Positions 27,130-36,235 of a stretch of DNA of 64,000 nucleotides are shown here, in pieces. The stretch covers positions 18,702 to 82,701 of the forward strand of contig JAJWLX010000010.1 in assembly GCA_021636625.1 (NCBI GenBank), written 5' to 3'. The stretch's first letter is position 1; each line of letters opens with the position of its first letter. The notes under the pieces were generated by a model. It did not search any database. It worked only from the letters and a program-made list of their open reading frames with translations, and was not told the DNA's origin. Both the position numbers and the translations under genes were made by a program. Source of the DNA: Prevotella sp. Its GTDB lineage: Bacteria; Bacteroidota; Bacteroidia; Bacteroidales; Bacteroidaceae.

Positions 27130-27252
27130 TTATTTCCTCTGATATTTAAACATGCCAGTAAATTCAGCGTCTTCAGCTGTCAATTTAGAAATAGAATCAT
27201 CAACTAAGCCTAAAAGTTCACGATTACCTTTTAGTATTGCAATCTTTCGCAT
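27130..27252 (-). CDS. Small hypothetical ORF downstream of an ATPase
   Basis: A 40-residue ORF (MRKIAILKGNRELLG...) that begins 13 bases after the ATPase stop on the same strand. The composition is normal for a protein and the tail is basic (MFKYQRK). The frame is open further upstream, overlapping the ATPase end, to a possible GTG. It could be a small partner of the ATPase or the N-terminal part of a gene broken by the two stops at 27130-27127. No family recognised. Confidence 0.4.
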   Translation of the reverse strand: MRKIAILKGNRELLGLVDDSISKLTAEDAEFTGMFKYQRK

Positions 27253-27265
27253 CTTACAGTAGTTC

Positions 27266-28576
27266 TCATATTGATTCCACACCTTCAATTTTGTTGATAT
27301 ATGACTGCATTTTCATATCATCCAACGATGCAGAATAAGACAAGCCCTTCAATTTTTCATCCAAGGCCGCCAAGCGTTTCTGTTCTTCACTTGTCAAATG
27401 CCCATATCGTTTCAGCAACTCTTCCTGTTCCTTAATATCCTGATCATATAGAGGAGCCTGTACACTTTCAACCCCAAAGAGCTCGCTTAAAAGAATTTGA
27501 CTGACATCATAATTAGTAAAGTCAGCATTACAGGTTTTTATCGTGTCACCATCAAGCACAACAATTTGCGCAATATCAGAAGCACCTTGCAGAATAATAG
27601 GGCTATGAGTGGTAACAACAAACTGCACATTAGGAAAAACCTCATGCAGTTTACGCAATATTTCCCTTTGCCATTTAGGATGAAGATGCAGATCTATTTC
27701 ATCAATCAGGATGACCCCCGAAGCTTCCAAAGGATTCTCTATTCCCGGATTTCCTTCCGCCATACGCGATGCGATATCCGCCACCATAGCAATGATGATT
27801 TTATAGCCATCACTGAATTGTTCTAGTCGCAATTCTCTTTTTTTCACCCCATTCTCATATTCATCCATAACAAACCTAAGGGGATGGATCTCAATATGTG
27901 GATTTCTATATTTTCTATCCACAAAAGCTTCAATAGCTCTGCGCACTACCTGCAACATGGTAGAGTGATAATTAAAATCTCTTCTGCTTTCCCTCTCTCT
28001 TCTCTCTTCATCTTCCATCATATCATACCAAGCAAAGAATCGCTTGAAATCAGTAGAAGCCTCCAAGGATGAGTTATAGCAATCCCATTGATAAAAAACC
28101 TTTTGGAAACCACGTTTACGCTCAGGAGCCTTTATTTGCCCACGTCCTGTACCATAATAAGCAAGAATAGGCAAACCAACCCTTTCCCCATGCATAATTA
28201 GATTTCTCATGTTTTCAGCATAAGCTTTCACTTCCTTCACATCAGATTGAAGAGGAAGAATCATCCCTTTACGATAACGCGTTATACCATAATGGTTTTC
28301 ATCGTTTCTGAGCACAAGTTTTGCATACAGGAAATCTGCGATACGATTATCATCATCAATATGAACATCAGAATCTTTAAAGTTTTTCAGAGAATTACCA
28401 GGGAAGACACCAATAAACGGACTGAGCATAATGGAGATCGTGTCAAGAATAGTACTCTTGCCACAACCATTATTACCCAATAATATCGTTATATTCTTAT
28501 CATCTTCAAATGTCAATGACTGTGTATTATTGCCAAACAATCTCACATTCTGCAATGACAGCTGCTCTATTCTCAT
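27266..28576 (-). CDS. OLD/AAA_15-type ABC ATPase
   Basis: A 436-residue SMC-like ATPase. The N-terminus MRIEQLSLQNVRLFG is the usual start of AAA_15/AAA_21 proteins. Walker A is ILLGNNGCGKSTI (about 31-43), the signature-like stretch is EQFSDGYKIIIAM, Walker B is GVILIDEIDLHLHP, and the H-loop is VVTTHSPIIL. No TOPRIM domain is visible. The start at 28576 is chosen over a longer reading to 28624 because a TATCTTTG promoter lies at 28608-28601, inside the longer version. Such ATPases occur in Septu, retron, Gabija-like and other defence systems, but no known effector is adjacent; the only neighbour on the transcript is a 40-codon ORF. Confidence 0.85.
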   Translation of the reverse strand: MRIEQLSLQNVRLFGNNTQSLTFEDDKNITILLGNNGCGKSTILDTISIMLSPFIGVFPGNSLKNFKDSDVHIDDDNRIADFLYAKLVLRNDENHYGITRYRKGMILPLQSDVKEVKAYAENMRNLIMHGERVGLPILAYYGTGRGQIKAPERKRGFQKVFYQWDCYNSSLEASTDFKRFFAWYDMMEDEERRERESRRDFNYHSTMLQVVRRAIEAFVDRKYRNPHIEIHPLRFVMDEYENGVKKRELRLEQFSDGYKIIIAMVADIASRMAEGNPGIENPLEASGVILIDEIDLHLHPKWQREILRKLHEVFPNVQFVVTTHSPIILQGASDIAQIVVLDGDTIKTCNADFTNYDVSQILLSELFGVESVQAPLYDQDIKEQEELLKRYGHLTSEEQKRLAALDEKLKGLSYSASLDDMKMQSYINKIEGVESI

Positions 28577-28600
28577 AAACAAATTCTTTAAATAATAATG

Positions 28601-28608
28601 CAAAGATA
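28601..28608 (-). promoter_or_regulatory. Promoter -7 box for the AAA_15-type ATPase
   Basis: TATCTTTG on the minus strand, 24 bases ahead of the ATG at 28576. This decides the start codon. Confidence 0.65.
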
Positions 28609-28650
28609 ATGATTTCCCTGACAACCTCCAAGTTTTTTCACGATTTTAAC

Positions 28651-28699
28651 AAAAAAAACAATCCCGGCCCAGAGATTCCTTTGAATCTCCGAGCCGGGA
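28651..28699 (-). terminator. Strong terminator at the end of the exopolysaccharide locus
   Basis: TCCCGGC (28662-28668) pairs with GCCGGGA (28693-28699), with an inner GAGATTC/GAATCTC stem. Reading leftward the hairpin is followed by TTGTTTTTTTTG. It lies 26 bases past the wecA-like stop. Confidence 0.92.
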
Positions 28700-28724
28700 A
28701 TATCTTGTATTTATATTTAGAGAA

Positions 28725-29840
28725 TTATATTTCCGGTTTCGACCTTCTGGTGTGCAGGATGACGTCCAGGATAAGGTGGAACACAATCCATACCACGATG
28801 TCGATACCCAGGATATACGTGATGTTCACATCCCCTATCAGCGCCACATTGATCAGGATGAACATCAGCGAGAGCATACAGATGCTTACCATCACCTGTC
28901 TCACTTTCAGCCCACATCTCAGCAGCTTGTGGTGGATATGGTTCTTGTCTGGCAAGAACGGATTCTTCCTTGTTCTCAGCCGGTGGCCCACCACTCTCAC
29001 CACGTCGAGCAGCGGCACCAGCATGGTGGTAAACGCCAACACCATGTTATAGTCGCTCACGGCACGAGGATGCACATCCACCGTACTCAGGTGAATCATC
29101 AGGAAGCTGATGATATATCCCAGCGACAGCGAACCCGAATCGCCCATGAAGAGCTTCCTGCCCCTCATCTCGTTTCCAAACACATTATAATACCAGAACG
29201 GGATGATCACACCCAGAGCCGAGATACACAGCAGGGCATAAGAGTACAGTCCCAGCCAGATATGCAGCCCCGCCAGAGCCACCAGCGAGATGGCACAGAG
29301 CCCCGAAGACAGACCGTCGATGCCGTCAATCAGGTTGATGGCATTGGTAACATACACCACGATGAGCACGGTAAACGGCATGCCGAACCATGGAGAAACC
29401 TGATACACCCCGAAGAGTCCGTCGAGCGACTTGATCCATACGCCCGAAGCCACGAGCAGGCTTGCCGCCAATATCTGCACCAGGAACTTCTTCTTGTACC
29501 CCACGCCTATCAGGTCGTCGGCGAGACCCACCAGGAAGAGCATCATGCTACCCACCAGCAGGGCGAGGAACTCATAAGGCACTTCCCCCTGCATGGATTT
29601 GCTGTTATATCCCAACAAATAGGCTATCAGCATAAGCCCACCCATGGTAATCAGCATCACGGGGAAGAAAGCAAGACCGCCCAGCCTTGGTATCGGCGCA
29701 TGATGCACCTTTCTCTCGTCAGGCATGTCAAACAATCTCTTCTTATGAGAGATGAGCAGAATGCTAGGTAGCACCATCATGGCGATAGTTATCGCTACGA
29801 TAAAGGCACCCAGCAAATAAAAATAAATTGGCTGAATCAT
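28725..29840 (-). CDS. MraY/WecA family polyprenyl-phosphate sugar-1-phosphate transferase
   Basis: A 371-residue multi-pass membrane protein with about ten helices. The catalytic-loop motifs of the WecA/Rfe/MraY family are visible: GLADDLIGVGYKKKF (about 105), NAINLIDGIDGLSSGL (about 160), MGDSGSLSLGY (about 220) and HIHHKLLRCG (about 298). It transfers a HexNAc-1-phosphate, probably GlcNAc, from UDP-sugar to undecaprenyl phosphate, starting repeat-unit assembly. It is the last gene of the leftward polysaccharide operon. The window holds a second, unrelated initiating enzyme at 61149. Here wecB in the same locus could supply ManNAc from the same precursor. Confidence 0.92.
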   Translation of the reverse strand: MIQPIYFYLLGAFIVAITIAMMVLPSILLISHKKRLFDMPDERKVHHAPIPRLGGLAFFPVMLITMGGLMLIAYLLGYNSKSMQGEVPYEFLALLVGSMMLFLVGLADDLIGVGYKKKFLVQILAASLLVASGVWIKSLDGLFGVYQVSPWFGMPFTVLIVVYVTNAINLIDGIDGLSSGLCAISLVALAGLHIWLGLYSYALLCISALGVIIPFWYYNVFGNEMRGRKLFMGDSGSLSLGYIISFLMIHLSTVDVHPRAVSDYNMVLAFTTMLVPLLDVVRVVGHRLRTRKNPFLPDKNHIHHKLLRCGLKVRQVMVSICMLSLMFILINVALIGDVNITYILGIDIVVWIVFHLILDVILHTRRSKPEI

Positions 29841-29908
29841 ATATCTATACTATTATATTACTGAATCCACTTTAAAAAGTCGTTTTTGTTTTTTTATCTT
29901 ATAAAACG

Positions 29909-30019
29909 CCATTTGATTATCAAATGGTTACATTTGAAAAATTTCGCAAAAATGACTATTTCAAGTGGGCTCAAGACTGAAGTTTCGCAAGTGAATATAT
30001 AGTAACTAACGAAACTTCA
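29909..30019. repeat. Two inverted repeats between wecA-like and the last glycosyltransferase
   Basis: CCATTTG-ATTAT-CAAATGG (29909-29927) is a perfect short hairpin. TGAAGTTTCG (29978-29987) and CGAAACTTCA (30010-30019) are perfect 10-base arms 22 bases apart, overlapping the region just past the glycosyltransferase stop at 30028. They may attenuate transcription before the wecA-like gene. The 187-base gap holds no ORF. Confidence 0.6.
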
Positions 30020-30027
30020 ATTAACTG

Positions 30028-31140
30028 TTACTTAACACCAATACTTTTTAAATACTCAACATATTTTAAAGCAACTTTGTCCCAAGTAAAAGAATTAATA
30101 ACCTTCTTAAAATTTTCTTCTTTAAAATAGCGTAGTTGTTCAGAATTGTTCTGTACAAATTCTAAAGCATTTATCAAATCATCAACATTTTCAGGTCGTA
30201 CATAAACTGCATCATCCTTTAAAAATTCACGATTTGCCTCAATATCACTTGCAATAATTGGCAAACGATAAGAAGCTGCTTCAATCATTACTATACTCAA
30301 TCCTTCTATTGTAGAAGGCAAACAAAAGCAGTAAGCATCACGCAAGAGGCGAGCCTTGTCTTTTCCATATACAGCACCAGTGAAAACTATATCCTTGCAA
30401 TCTCCAGCTAACTGCTTTAAACTATCAACGTAAGTTGGCATTACATCATTGCTACCCGAAATTACGAGTTTATAACCTTTATTTTTAATTTTTTTAAAGG
30501 CTTTAATCAAGTAATCAGGATTCTTATCCTGAACCAATCTTCCCATAAAAAAGAAATATTTACCTTTTTGAAGATTATATGTATCAAGTATATTCGATTT
30601 ATCTGCAAGTTTTAAATCAGGTAAATTGACTGCACAAGGAATACAAACAGCATTTTTATGATATGTTTCTTTAAAATAAGCAACCTGCCCCATACTACAC
30701 ATCACCAAATGTTGGTTGGTTTTTGCAGTAATTGCTTCCATCAATTTCATAATTCTTTGGGCTTTTAAGCTATACTTACTTCTCTGCCATTCCAAACCAT
30801 GTCCTTCCATAAGAGAAGGAATACCAAAAACACGAGGAATCCAACTCCACAAAGAAGGAGGCCAAGCATTATAATGTATAAAACTAACATGGCGTTCATA
30901 TAGAAGAGTTTTAATTGTTGCTTTCAAACCGCACCAAGGCTTACATATTAAGTTGCTTTTTGGTCCTTTATGCGATATTACTTTCACGCCATTAATATAT
31001 TCAACTTCATTATGATCGCTTTCACACCAAACAACACACTCATGCCCCAACTTTGATAATTCCTGAGTTAGGTTATACATATAGTTTTCTATACCACCTA
31101 ACTCATGAATATTACGTCCACCAATAAAAACAATTTTCAT
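30028..31140 (-). CDS. GT4-family glycosyltransferase
   Basis: A 370-residue GT-B glycosyltransferase. The N-terminal GGIENYMYNLTQELSKLGHE stretch is the acceptor-side Gly-rich loop of GT4 enzymes. The C-terminal half contains FMGRLVQDKNPDYLIKAF and PSTIEGLSIVMIEAAS with the E-x7-E catalytic motif. It should add one sugar to the lipid-linked repeat unit at the cytoplasmic membrane face. Its ATG overlaps the stop of the radical SAM gene (TAATG). Donor and linkage cannot be read from sequence. AT-rich like its neighbours. Confidence 0.9.
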   Translation of the reverse strand: MKIVFIGGRNIHELGGIENYMYNLTQELSKLGHECVVWCESDHNEVEYINGVKVISHKGPKSNLICKPWCGLKATIKTLLYERHVSFIHYNAWPPSLWSWIPRVFGIPSLMEGHGLEWQRSKYSLKAQRIMKLMEAITAKTNQHLVMCSMGQVAYFKETYHKNAVCIPCAVNLPDLKLADKSNILDTYNLQKGKYFFFMGRLVQDKNPDYLIKAFKKIKNKGYKLVISGSNDVMPTYVDSLKQLAGDCKDIVFTGAVYGKDKARLLRDAYCFCLPSTIEGLSIVMIEAASYRLPIIASDIEANREFLKDDAVYVRPENVDDLINALEFVQNNSEQLRYFKEENFKKVINSFTWDKVALKYVEYLKSIGVK

Positions 31141-32204
31141 TAGTCACAGTTTTGATCAGGATTGCCAACACCTTCTCGCAAGCCTTGCTTATCATTATTA
31201 CCAACATGAAAGAATGGAACACAATGGGTATCAACTTTACCTCCCATCATTACCTTAATCTTATTTTTAATAACCCAAGGAGCAACTTTAGTAATATACT
31301 TACGCATTACTGGGCTAGCACTACCTATCATCCAGCAAGACTTTGTACAATTTGCTACACATTCTCTCACCTTTTTTGCCTGATCGCCATTCCAAATTTC
31401 ATCCCATGATTGCTCATGCAAGTTACCCATAATCTCAAACCAACAGCTTTCTTCCATACCATTACAAGGAAGAACATTACCAAAAGGATCAACAAAGAAA
31501 TTTTCATTTCCAGCCTCGCATGGCAGCATACGACGACCATTATGAATGTAGTTGATAAGCCCCAGATTAAAGAATGCACGAAACCAACTTTTTGGAGAGT
31601 TTTCCTTCATAAGTCTCTGAATAAGTTCGTCAAAATTTCTACAAACCTCATCTTTATTAGTGACCACATTATCAGTTTTGTGGAAATAGAAAGAATTATG
31701 GAAACTTGCTGTAGCAAATTGCATTCCTAAATTACGATTAAGTTCATACAGATTAAGCATATCATCTGAATTGTTATTAGATACAGTACAACCAAATCCA
31801 ATATCCTTAATCCCCATGCGACGAAGTTCAAGAAGAGTCTTCAAACCTTTATCAAAACCGCCTTGGCGACCACGTAATTCATCATTTTTACATGACAGTC
31901 CCTCTATAGAAATACGATATCCAACATTTGGATGCTTCTTGGCCATTTCTATGATACGATCGCTAAAGAAACCCGATGTAGAAAAAACAATACGATCAGC
32001 TTTCTTCTCTAAGATTTTAACAATTTCCTCAATATCCTCACGTACAAAAGGCTCTCCACCTGTAATATTACAAGCAGCCATATGAGGAAGTTTCTCTAAT
32101 AACTCTGGTTTAAATTCCTCATTTCTTTTAGTTGGATTGTCCCAAATATTACACATTTTACAACGCATAGGACAACGATAAGTTACAATAATAGAACCAT
32201 CCAT
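31140..32204 (-). CDS. Radical SAM/SPASM domain protein in the polysaccharide locus
   Basis: A 354-residue protein with the radical SAM CxxxCxxC motif at C11-C15-C18 (YRCPMRCKMCN) and ACNITGGEPF (the GGEP SAM-binding motif). C-terminal SPASM-type cysteine clusters are LPCEAG, LPCNGMEE and ECVANCTKSC. SPASM proteins use extra iron-sulfur clusters in peptide or sugar modification. It is locked between two glycosyltransferase genes by a one-base overlap and a four-base gap, so a polysaccharide-related role is likely, though no function for this subgroup is known to me. No precursor peptide gene is seen nearby. Confidence 0.88.
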   Translation of the reverse strand: MDGSIIVTYRCPMRCKMCNIWDNPTKRNEEFKPELLEKLPHMAACNITGGEPFVREDIEEIVKILEKKADRIVFSTSGFFSDRIIEMAKKHPNVGYRISIEGLSCKNDELRGRQGGFDKGLKTLLELRRMGIKDIGFGCTVSNNNSDDMLNLYELNRNLGMQFATASFHNSFYFHKTDNVVTNKDEVCRNFDELIQRLMKENSPKSWFRAFFNLGLINYIHNGRRMLPCEAGNENFFVDPFGNVLPCNGMEESCWFEIMGNLHEQSWDEIWNGDQAKKVRECVANCTKSCWMIGSASPVMRKYITKVAPWVIKNKIKVMMGGKVDTHCVPFFHVGNNDKQGLREGVGNPDQNCD

Positions 32205-32208
32205 AAAT

Positions 32209-33450
32209 TTATTTTTTATTATTAATAATTAAATTATACAGTTGAATAAGTTTTTTATAGTGAACATCCTCACTAAAATTATCTTCATAAAACGAATATG
32301 CATTATCACACATATCAGCATATTTTTCATCATCTATCTTGGAAGCTTTTACTATTGTTTGTTCTAAGCTTTCTTCATTTCCAGTCTCAAACAACCAACC
32401 AGTATTATCCTCCTGCACGATTTCAGGAATACCACCGATATTTGCACCTATCACGGGAGTACCAAGTGAATATGCCTCTATAATGGTCATTGGATTGTTT
32501 TCATAGCATTCTGACGGCACACATACGAACTTGGCATTCCGCACAAGTTCAAAGAGTGTGCCACCAGAATGGTATCCTAAGAACTGAATATTCTCATTAC
32601 ATTCAGTTCCAAAGGATGCACCAGCAGGCATAATTTTATATTTCATTTTTAACATTTTCTCAAGCGGGCCGGTACCAACAACTTTAAGTTGCAGTTCAGG
32701 ATGTTTGGCAAAAACCTTAAGTAATGTAGGAATTCCTTTCTCAAAAGACAAACGACCATAATATAAAAAATAGTCTTTCTTTTCCTTCTTGCAAGGTTTT
32801 AATAAAGGCTTTGTATAATTATAGATGACCATCTCTATTGCATTATTAAATCCCTCATTATGCTCTATATGCTTTTTTTCTGAGAAATGACTCACAAATA
32901 CAAATCCATTAATATTCTTTAGTGGATTAAAAAACAATTGCCTGGAGTACATTTCAGATGCCATAAGAACACTCTGTACCAAACTTCGCTTGGCACATTG
33001 ATTAAACACGCATTGATAGAAATTCCAATGATGACACTTCTCACAAAGAGCTCCTTTCCCATTTTTAAACGTATATCCTGGACATACCATTCTATAATCA
33101 TGCGCAGTATGAACTATGGGGATATTATACTTATGTAATACCCTTAAAATTGAGACGGACAGCCCTCCCCAAAATAAATGAATATGCGCTATATCAGGAT
33201 GTTCTTCAAGTAGCAACTGCTCTAATTTTTTCTCAGCTTCACTATTATAAAAATAATCTTTTATAGTACCAACCACCCCCTTTCGAGTCACAAAAAAGTC
33301 AGATTGTTTACATGGAATATTTTGCTTATCTTTATAACTAAAGAATATTACTTCATGACCATGTTTTTTTAAGACTTCAGCCGTATTAAAATATACCGCT
33401 TCACTACCACCCTTTCGATAATGGAAATTATTAATCAATAAAACTTTCAT
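32209..33450 (-). CDS. GT4-family glycosyltransferase
   Basis: A 413-residue GT-B glycosyltransferase. MKVLLINNFHYRKGGSEAVY is the typical N-terminus with the GGSE acceptor loop. HTAHDYRMVCPG and a Cys-rich insert (about 140-170) are typical of the GT4 subgroup with AHDY motifs. YYGRLSFEKGI and PSECYENNPMTIIEAYS carry the E-x7-E pair. The start at 33450 is preferred over an upstream one at 33486, because ATGA overlaps the stop of the acyltransferase gene. Role: addition of a sugar to the repeat unit. Confidence 0.9.
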   Translation of the reverse strand: MKVLLINNFHYRKGGSEAVYFNTAEVLKKHGHEVIFFSYKDKQNIPCKQSDFFVTRKGVVGTIKDYFYNSEAEKKLEQLLLEEHPDIAHIHLFWGGLSVSILRVLHKYNIPIVHTAHDYRMVCPGYTFKNGKGALCEKCHHWNFYQCVFNQCAKRSLVQSVLMASEMYSRQLFFNPLKNINGFVFVSHFSEKKHIEHNEGFNNAIEMVIYNYTKPLLKPCKKEKKDYFLYYGRLSFEKGIPTLLKVFAKHPELQLKVVGTGPLEKMLKMKYKIMPAGASFGTECNENIQFLGYHSGGTLFELVRNAKFVCVPSECYENNPMTIIEAYSLGTPVIGANIGGIPEIVQEDNTGWLFETGNEESLEQTIVKASKIDDEKYADMCDNAYSFYEDNFSEDVHYKKLIQLYNLIINNKK

Positions 33451-34436
33451 ACTTTCTTTTTTAATCCTATACACAAGCACAACCATTTGTTATTGATTGC
33501 CTGTACTATTACAGATATGACAACGGGGAAATAAACACCAGCTATTATACAGGCAATAAAAGCCATATATTCAGGGATTACTAAACGCCGAACTATTATC
33601 TTCACAGCAATCTGTGCAAAGATTCCCATTAAAAATATCTGATATGTATAATTACGGAATGTAGAAAATAACCTCGGCATGTATTGGTTGAGTATTAAAG
33701 CCATTCCATATGATGCCAATATAGCCGAGACACTCATAATAAAACGTATTTTAAACATACAGGAGACTATATATATTACAGTTCCTATAATAAACGAAAA
33801 TCTGCCCCCCCATTTTTCAGGTTTAGCTACATATTTATATACTACCATTCCCCCAAAAAACCAAATAGCATAATTTAAAGCTGCACCCAAACAAAGTAAA
33901 TCAATTTTCCAATTGAAAAAATGGACTAAAAGCAATCCTCCAAATATTATAAAAGCACAATTACGATTACGAAATCCCCATCGCCAAAAAGGTAATAGGG
34001 CAAACATCCAAAATAAGACACCAACAAACCATAATTCACCTAAAGGTCCTCGCCCCGGATACAAAATTGCTTGTAATAAGGTCATTATGCTTATAGAAGC
34101 CGGTCGTGCCATATCACCTGGGAACATACTTTTCAAAATCATTGCAATCACTGTAAAAACTATAAAAGGTATTCCCAAACGAATCAACTTATCCTGCATC
34201 ATTGTATTCCATAACCATTTTCTTTTACCATCATCATTTCGAGGTTCCAATCTAGTCATATAAAACAGATAACCAGATATTGTCATAAATAAAGGCATAT
34301 GAAAAGAGTATGCAAAATCGTAAGTAATTTGTTCATACCACGACATCTTGCTTAACGTCATAGGAGAGTGCCCTATCACAACCCACAACATAGCCCATCC
34401 TTGAAGAATTAGCAACCAATTAATCTTTTGCTTCAT
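33447..34436 (-). CDS. Acyltransferase 3 family membrane protein
   Basis: A 329-residue integral membrane protein with about ten helices. LQGWAMLWVVIGHSP near the N-terminus and FHMPLFMTISGYLFYM match the acyltransferase_3 family (R/H-containing first helix, H-x-P-LF-x2-SG). It likely transfers acetyl or another acyl group to the exopolysaccharide. The start at 34436 (MKQKINWLL) is typical; a longer reading to 34490 overlaps the upstream gene more. It overlaps the hexapeptide acetyltransferase gene by 17 bases and the next glycosyltransferase by four. Confidence 0.88.
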   Translation of the reverse strand: MKQKINWLLILQGWAMLWVVIGHSPMTLSKMSWYEQITYDFAYSFHMPLFMTISGYLFYMTRLEPRNDDGKRKWLWNTMMQDKLIRLGIPFIVFTVIAMILKSMFPGDMARPASISIMTLLQAILYPGRGPLGELWFVGVLFWMFALLPFWRWGFRNRNCAFIIFGGLLLVHFFNWKIDLLCLGAALNYAIWFFGGMVVYKYVAKPEKWGGRFSFIIGTVIYIVSCMFKIRFIMSVSAILASYGMALILNQYMPRLFSTFRNYTYQIFLMGIFAQIAVKIIVRRLVIPEYMAFIACIIAGVYFPVVISVIVQAINNKWLCLCIGLKKKV

Positions 34437-34968
34437 TTTTCCAAAAATATTGAGATTGTTTTTCGTATTCAGTTCCTTGCAAATTAGCAAAAGCCTGGTT
34501 GATTATTGCAGTATATTTTTCAAGTTTTATTCTTAACTGGTCAAAAGAACCAATCACTTTCGCAGGTACACCACCAACAACACATCCTGAAGGGACATCT
34601 TTTGAAACTATTGCTCCAGCAGCTACAATACAATCATTACCAATTGTAACACCTGGCATAATCATGGCTCTTGCACCTATAAATACATTATTTCCCACAA
34701 CAATTTTATCTGAATATGTTCTACATTTTTGCCCCCCCATATTATTAAAAACACAACTTGCCATATTATGGGTTACTAAAGTAACATCCGCAGCAACGAA
34801 CACATTATTTCCCAACTTTACGAGATGAGGTTCTGCAGGAATTTTCCAAGGATGCCAATAGCATTTTACCCCCATATCATAGAATACTTGTTTTTTCTTT
34901 AAAAAATCTGCTTTTGCCCAACCGCTTCGTTTTAGAAGTAGACTGAGCATAATCAATTTTCTATTCAT
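34420..34968 (-). CDS. Hexapeptide-repeat acetyltransferase
   Basis: A 182-residue protein of the left-handed beta-helix (LbH) acyltransferase superfamily. Hexapeptide repeats run from about residue 52 (VKLGNNVFVAADVTLVTHN) through IVVGNNVFIGARAMIMPGV and IGNDCIVAAGAIVSKDVPSG to GGVPAKVIGS, with the conserved catalytic His in THN. It resembles WcaF/maa-type O-acetyltransferases. It would add acetyl groups to a sugar of the repeat unit. 125 bases of AT-rich sequence with a tandem 14-base repeat (ATTACAAATAAGA) separate it from the next gene upstream. Confidence 0.88.
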   Translation of the reverse strand: MNRKLIMLSLLLKRSGWAKADFLKKKQVFYDMGVKCYWHPWKIPAEPHLVKLGNNVFVAADVTLVTHNMASCVFNNMGGQKCRTYSDKIVVGNNVFIGARAMIMPGVTIGNDCIVAAGAIVSKDVPSGCVVGGVPAKVIGSFDQLRIKLEKYTAIINQAFANLQGTEYEKQSQYFWKNEAKD

Positions 34969-35093
34969 TCATTTATATTTTTAAGAAATTACAAATAAGA
35001 TATTACAAATAAGACAACAATATTGCGAAGAACAAGTACTATTGATGATAAATCTACAAACTCATATCTGTCCTTTCATTTAGGAGCTGCATT

Positions 35094-36230
35094 TTATTTT
35101 GTAATGTTTTTAAAATTATACAACTCTAAATAAGCTTCAGCTGCTTTACTCCATAATAGCTTTTCTTTTATTTTAGACTTAGCTTTAAATTTCATTTTTT
35201 CAAGCTCATCCTTATTAGAGCATATAGCTTTTATCGCAGCACACCATTTTCTAACATCAAATACTGGTATTACAACACCATCAACATTGGATTCTATTAT
35301 AGTTTCTGCACCAGCTGTAAGAGATGATATTATTGGTAATCCAAAATACATAGATTCTAAAATTACCATACCATATATTTCATAACTTGAAGCTAATAAA
35401 AACAAATCAGAATCTTCATACAATTTCGGCAAAAAATTCTGCTGAAGTCTTCCTAACATAAAAACCCGATCTTGTAAATTACTATTTATTACAACATCTC
35501 TGATTCTTTGGCTAAGAGGACCTTCACCAACTAAGACAAGAGCATAATTATCACCGAGATTCTTTATAATATCAATCAAGAAATCAGGATTTCGTCTTTC
35601 CTCAAGTATACCTATATAAAGCAGAATATGCTTGTTTTCAATTCCTAACTTATGTTTCCAATCTGTATCATCACGATTATAGAATTTACTTTCATCTAAT
35701 CCAATATATGTAAGACGAGTCCGACAATCAAGTATATTGTTCAAAAATTCTGAAGCCTTGATAGTTTTACAACCGATACCAGCTACATTATTTAATACAT
35801 ATTTACCAAATGTAGAAGCATACATTCTTTCAATCTGATGTATACCTATTCGTGGGGAATACTGATATGTGCCCTGAATCAAATAACAAGGTACTGAATG
35901 TGTATGCGCCCATTTAGTTACATACCAAGTCATAAATACTCCTAAATCATGAACCTGGATTATTGAAGGAGCCAAAGACTTCAGTAAATCAGACACTCCC
36001 CAAAAATAACCAAATCTTTGATCAAGCGCAGAAAACTTTAGAAAATAAACACAAACAACCCCACCTTCACAGCTAATCTTTTCCACTTGCTTTTTATTGC
36101 CAGCAAGAATCAAAGAAACTTTCAATCCTTTCTTGGTCAAAGCTTTGGCTAAACCAAGTTCCTGACAATTATAGCTTGTTAAGTTTAGAACATTAGCGCC
36201 TGTACGAACTATAACTAAATGTTGTTTCAT
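35094..36230 (-). CDS. GT4-family glycosyltransferase
   Basis: A 378-residue GT-B enzyme. The C-terminal half shows LLYIGILEERRNPDFLI and ASSYEIYGMVILESMYFGLP with the E-x7-E motif. The N-terminal half has the HDLGVFMTWYV segment typical of the acceptor domain. It starts five bases after the preceding glycosyltransferase gene (36236) ends, so the two are coupled. Donor unknown. Confidence 0.9.
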   Translation of the reverse strand: MKQHLVIVRTGANVLNLTSYNCQELGLAKALTKKGLKVSLILAGNKKQVEKISCEGGVVCVYFLKFSALDQRFGYFWGVSDLLKSLAPSIIQVHDLGVFMTWYVTKWAHTHSVPCYLIQGTYQYSPRIGIHQIERMYASTFGKYVLNNVAGIGCKTIKASEFLNNILDCRTRLTYIGLDESKFYNRDDTDWKHKLGIENKHILLYIGILEERRNPDFLIDIIKNLGDNYALVLVGEGPLSQRIRDVVINSNLQDRVFMLGRLQQNFLPKLYEDSDLFLLASSYEIYGMVILESMYFGLPIISSLTAGAETIIESNVDGVVIPVFDVRKWCAAIKAICSNKDELEKMKFKAKSKIKEKLLWSKAAEAYLELYNFKNITK

Positions 36231-36235
36231 TCTAA

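Noticed and set aside
33451..33486. Longer N-terminus for the glycosyltransferase at 32209
   Set aside because: The extra 12 residues (MVVLVYRIKKES) are not part of the GT4 fold, and the ATGA overlap at 33450 is the better start.
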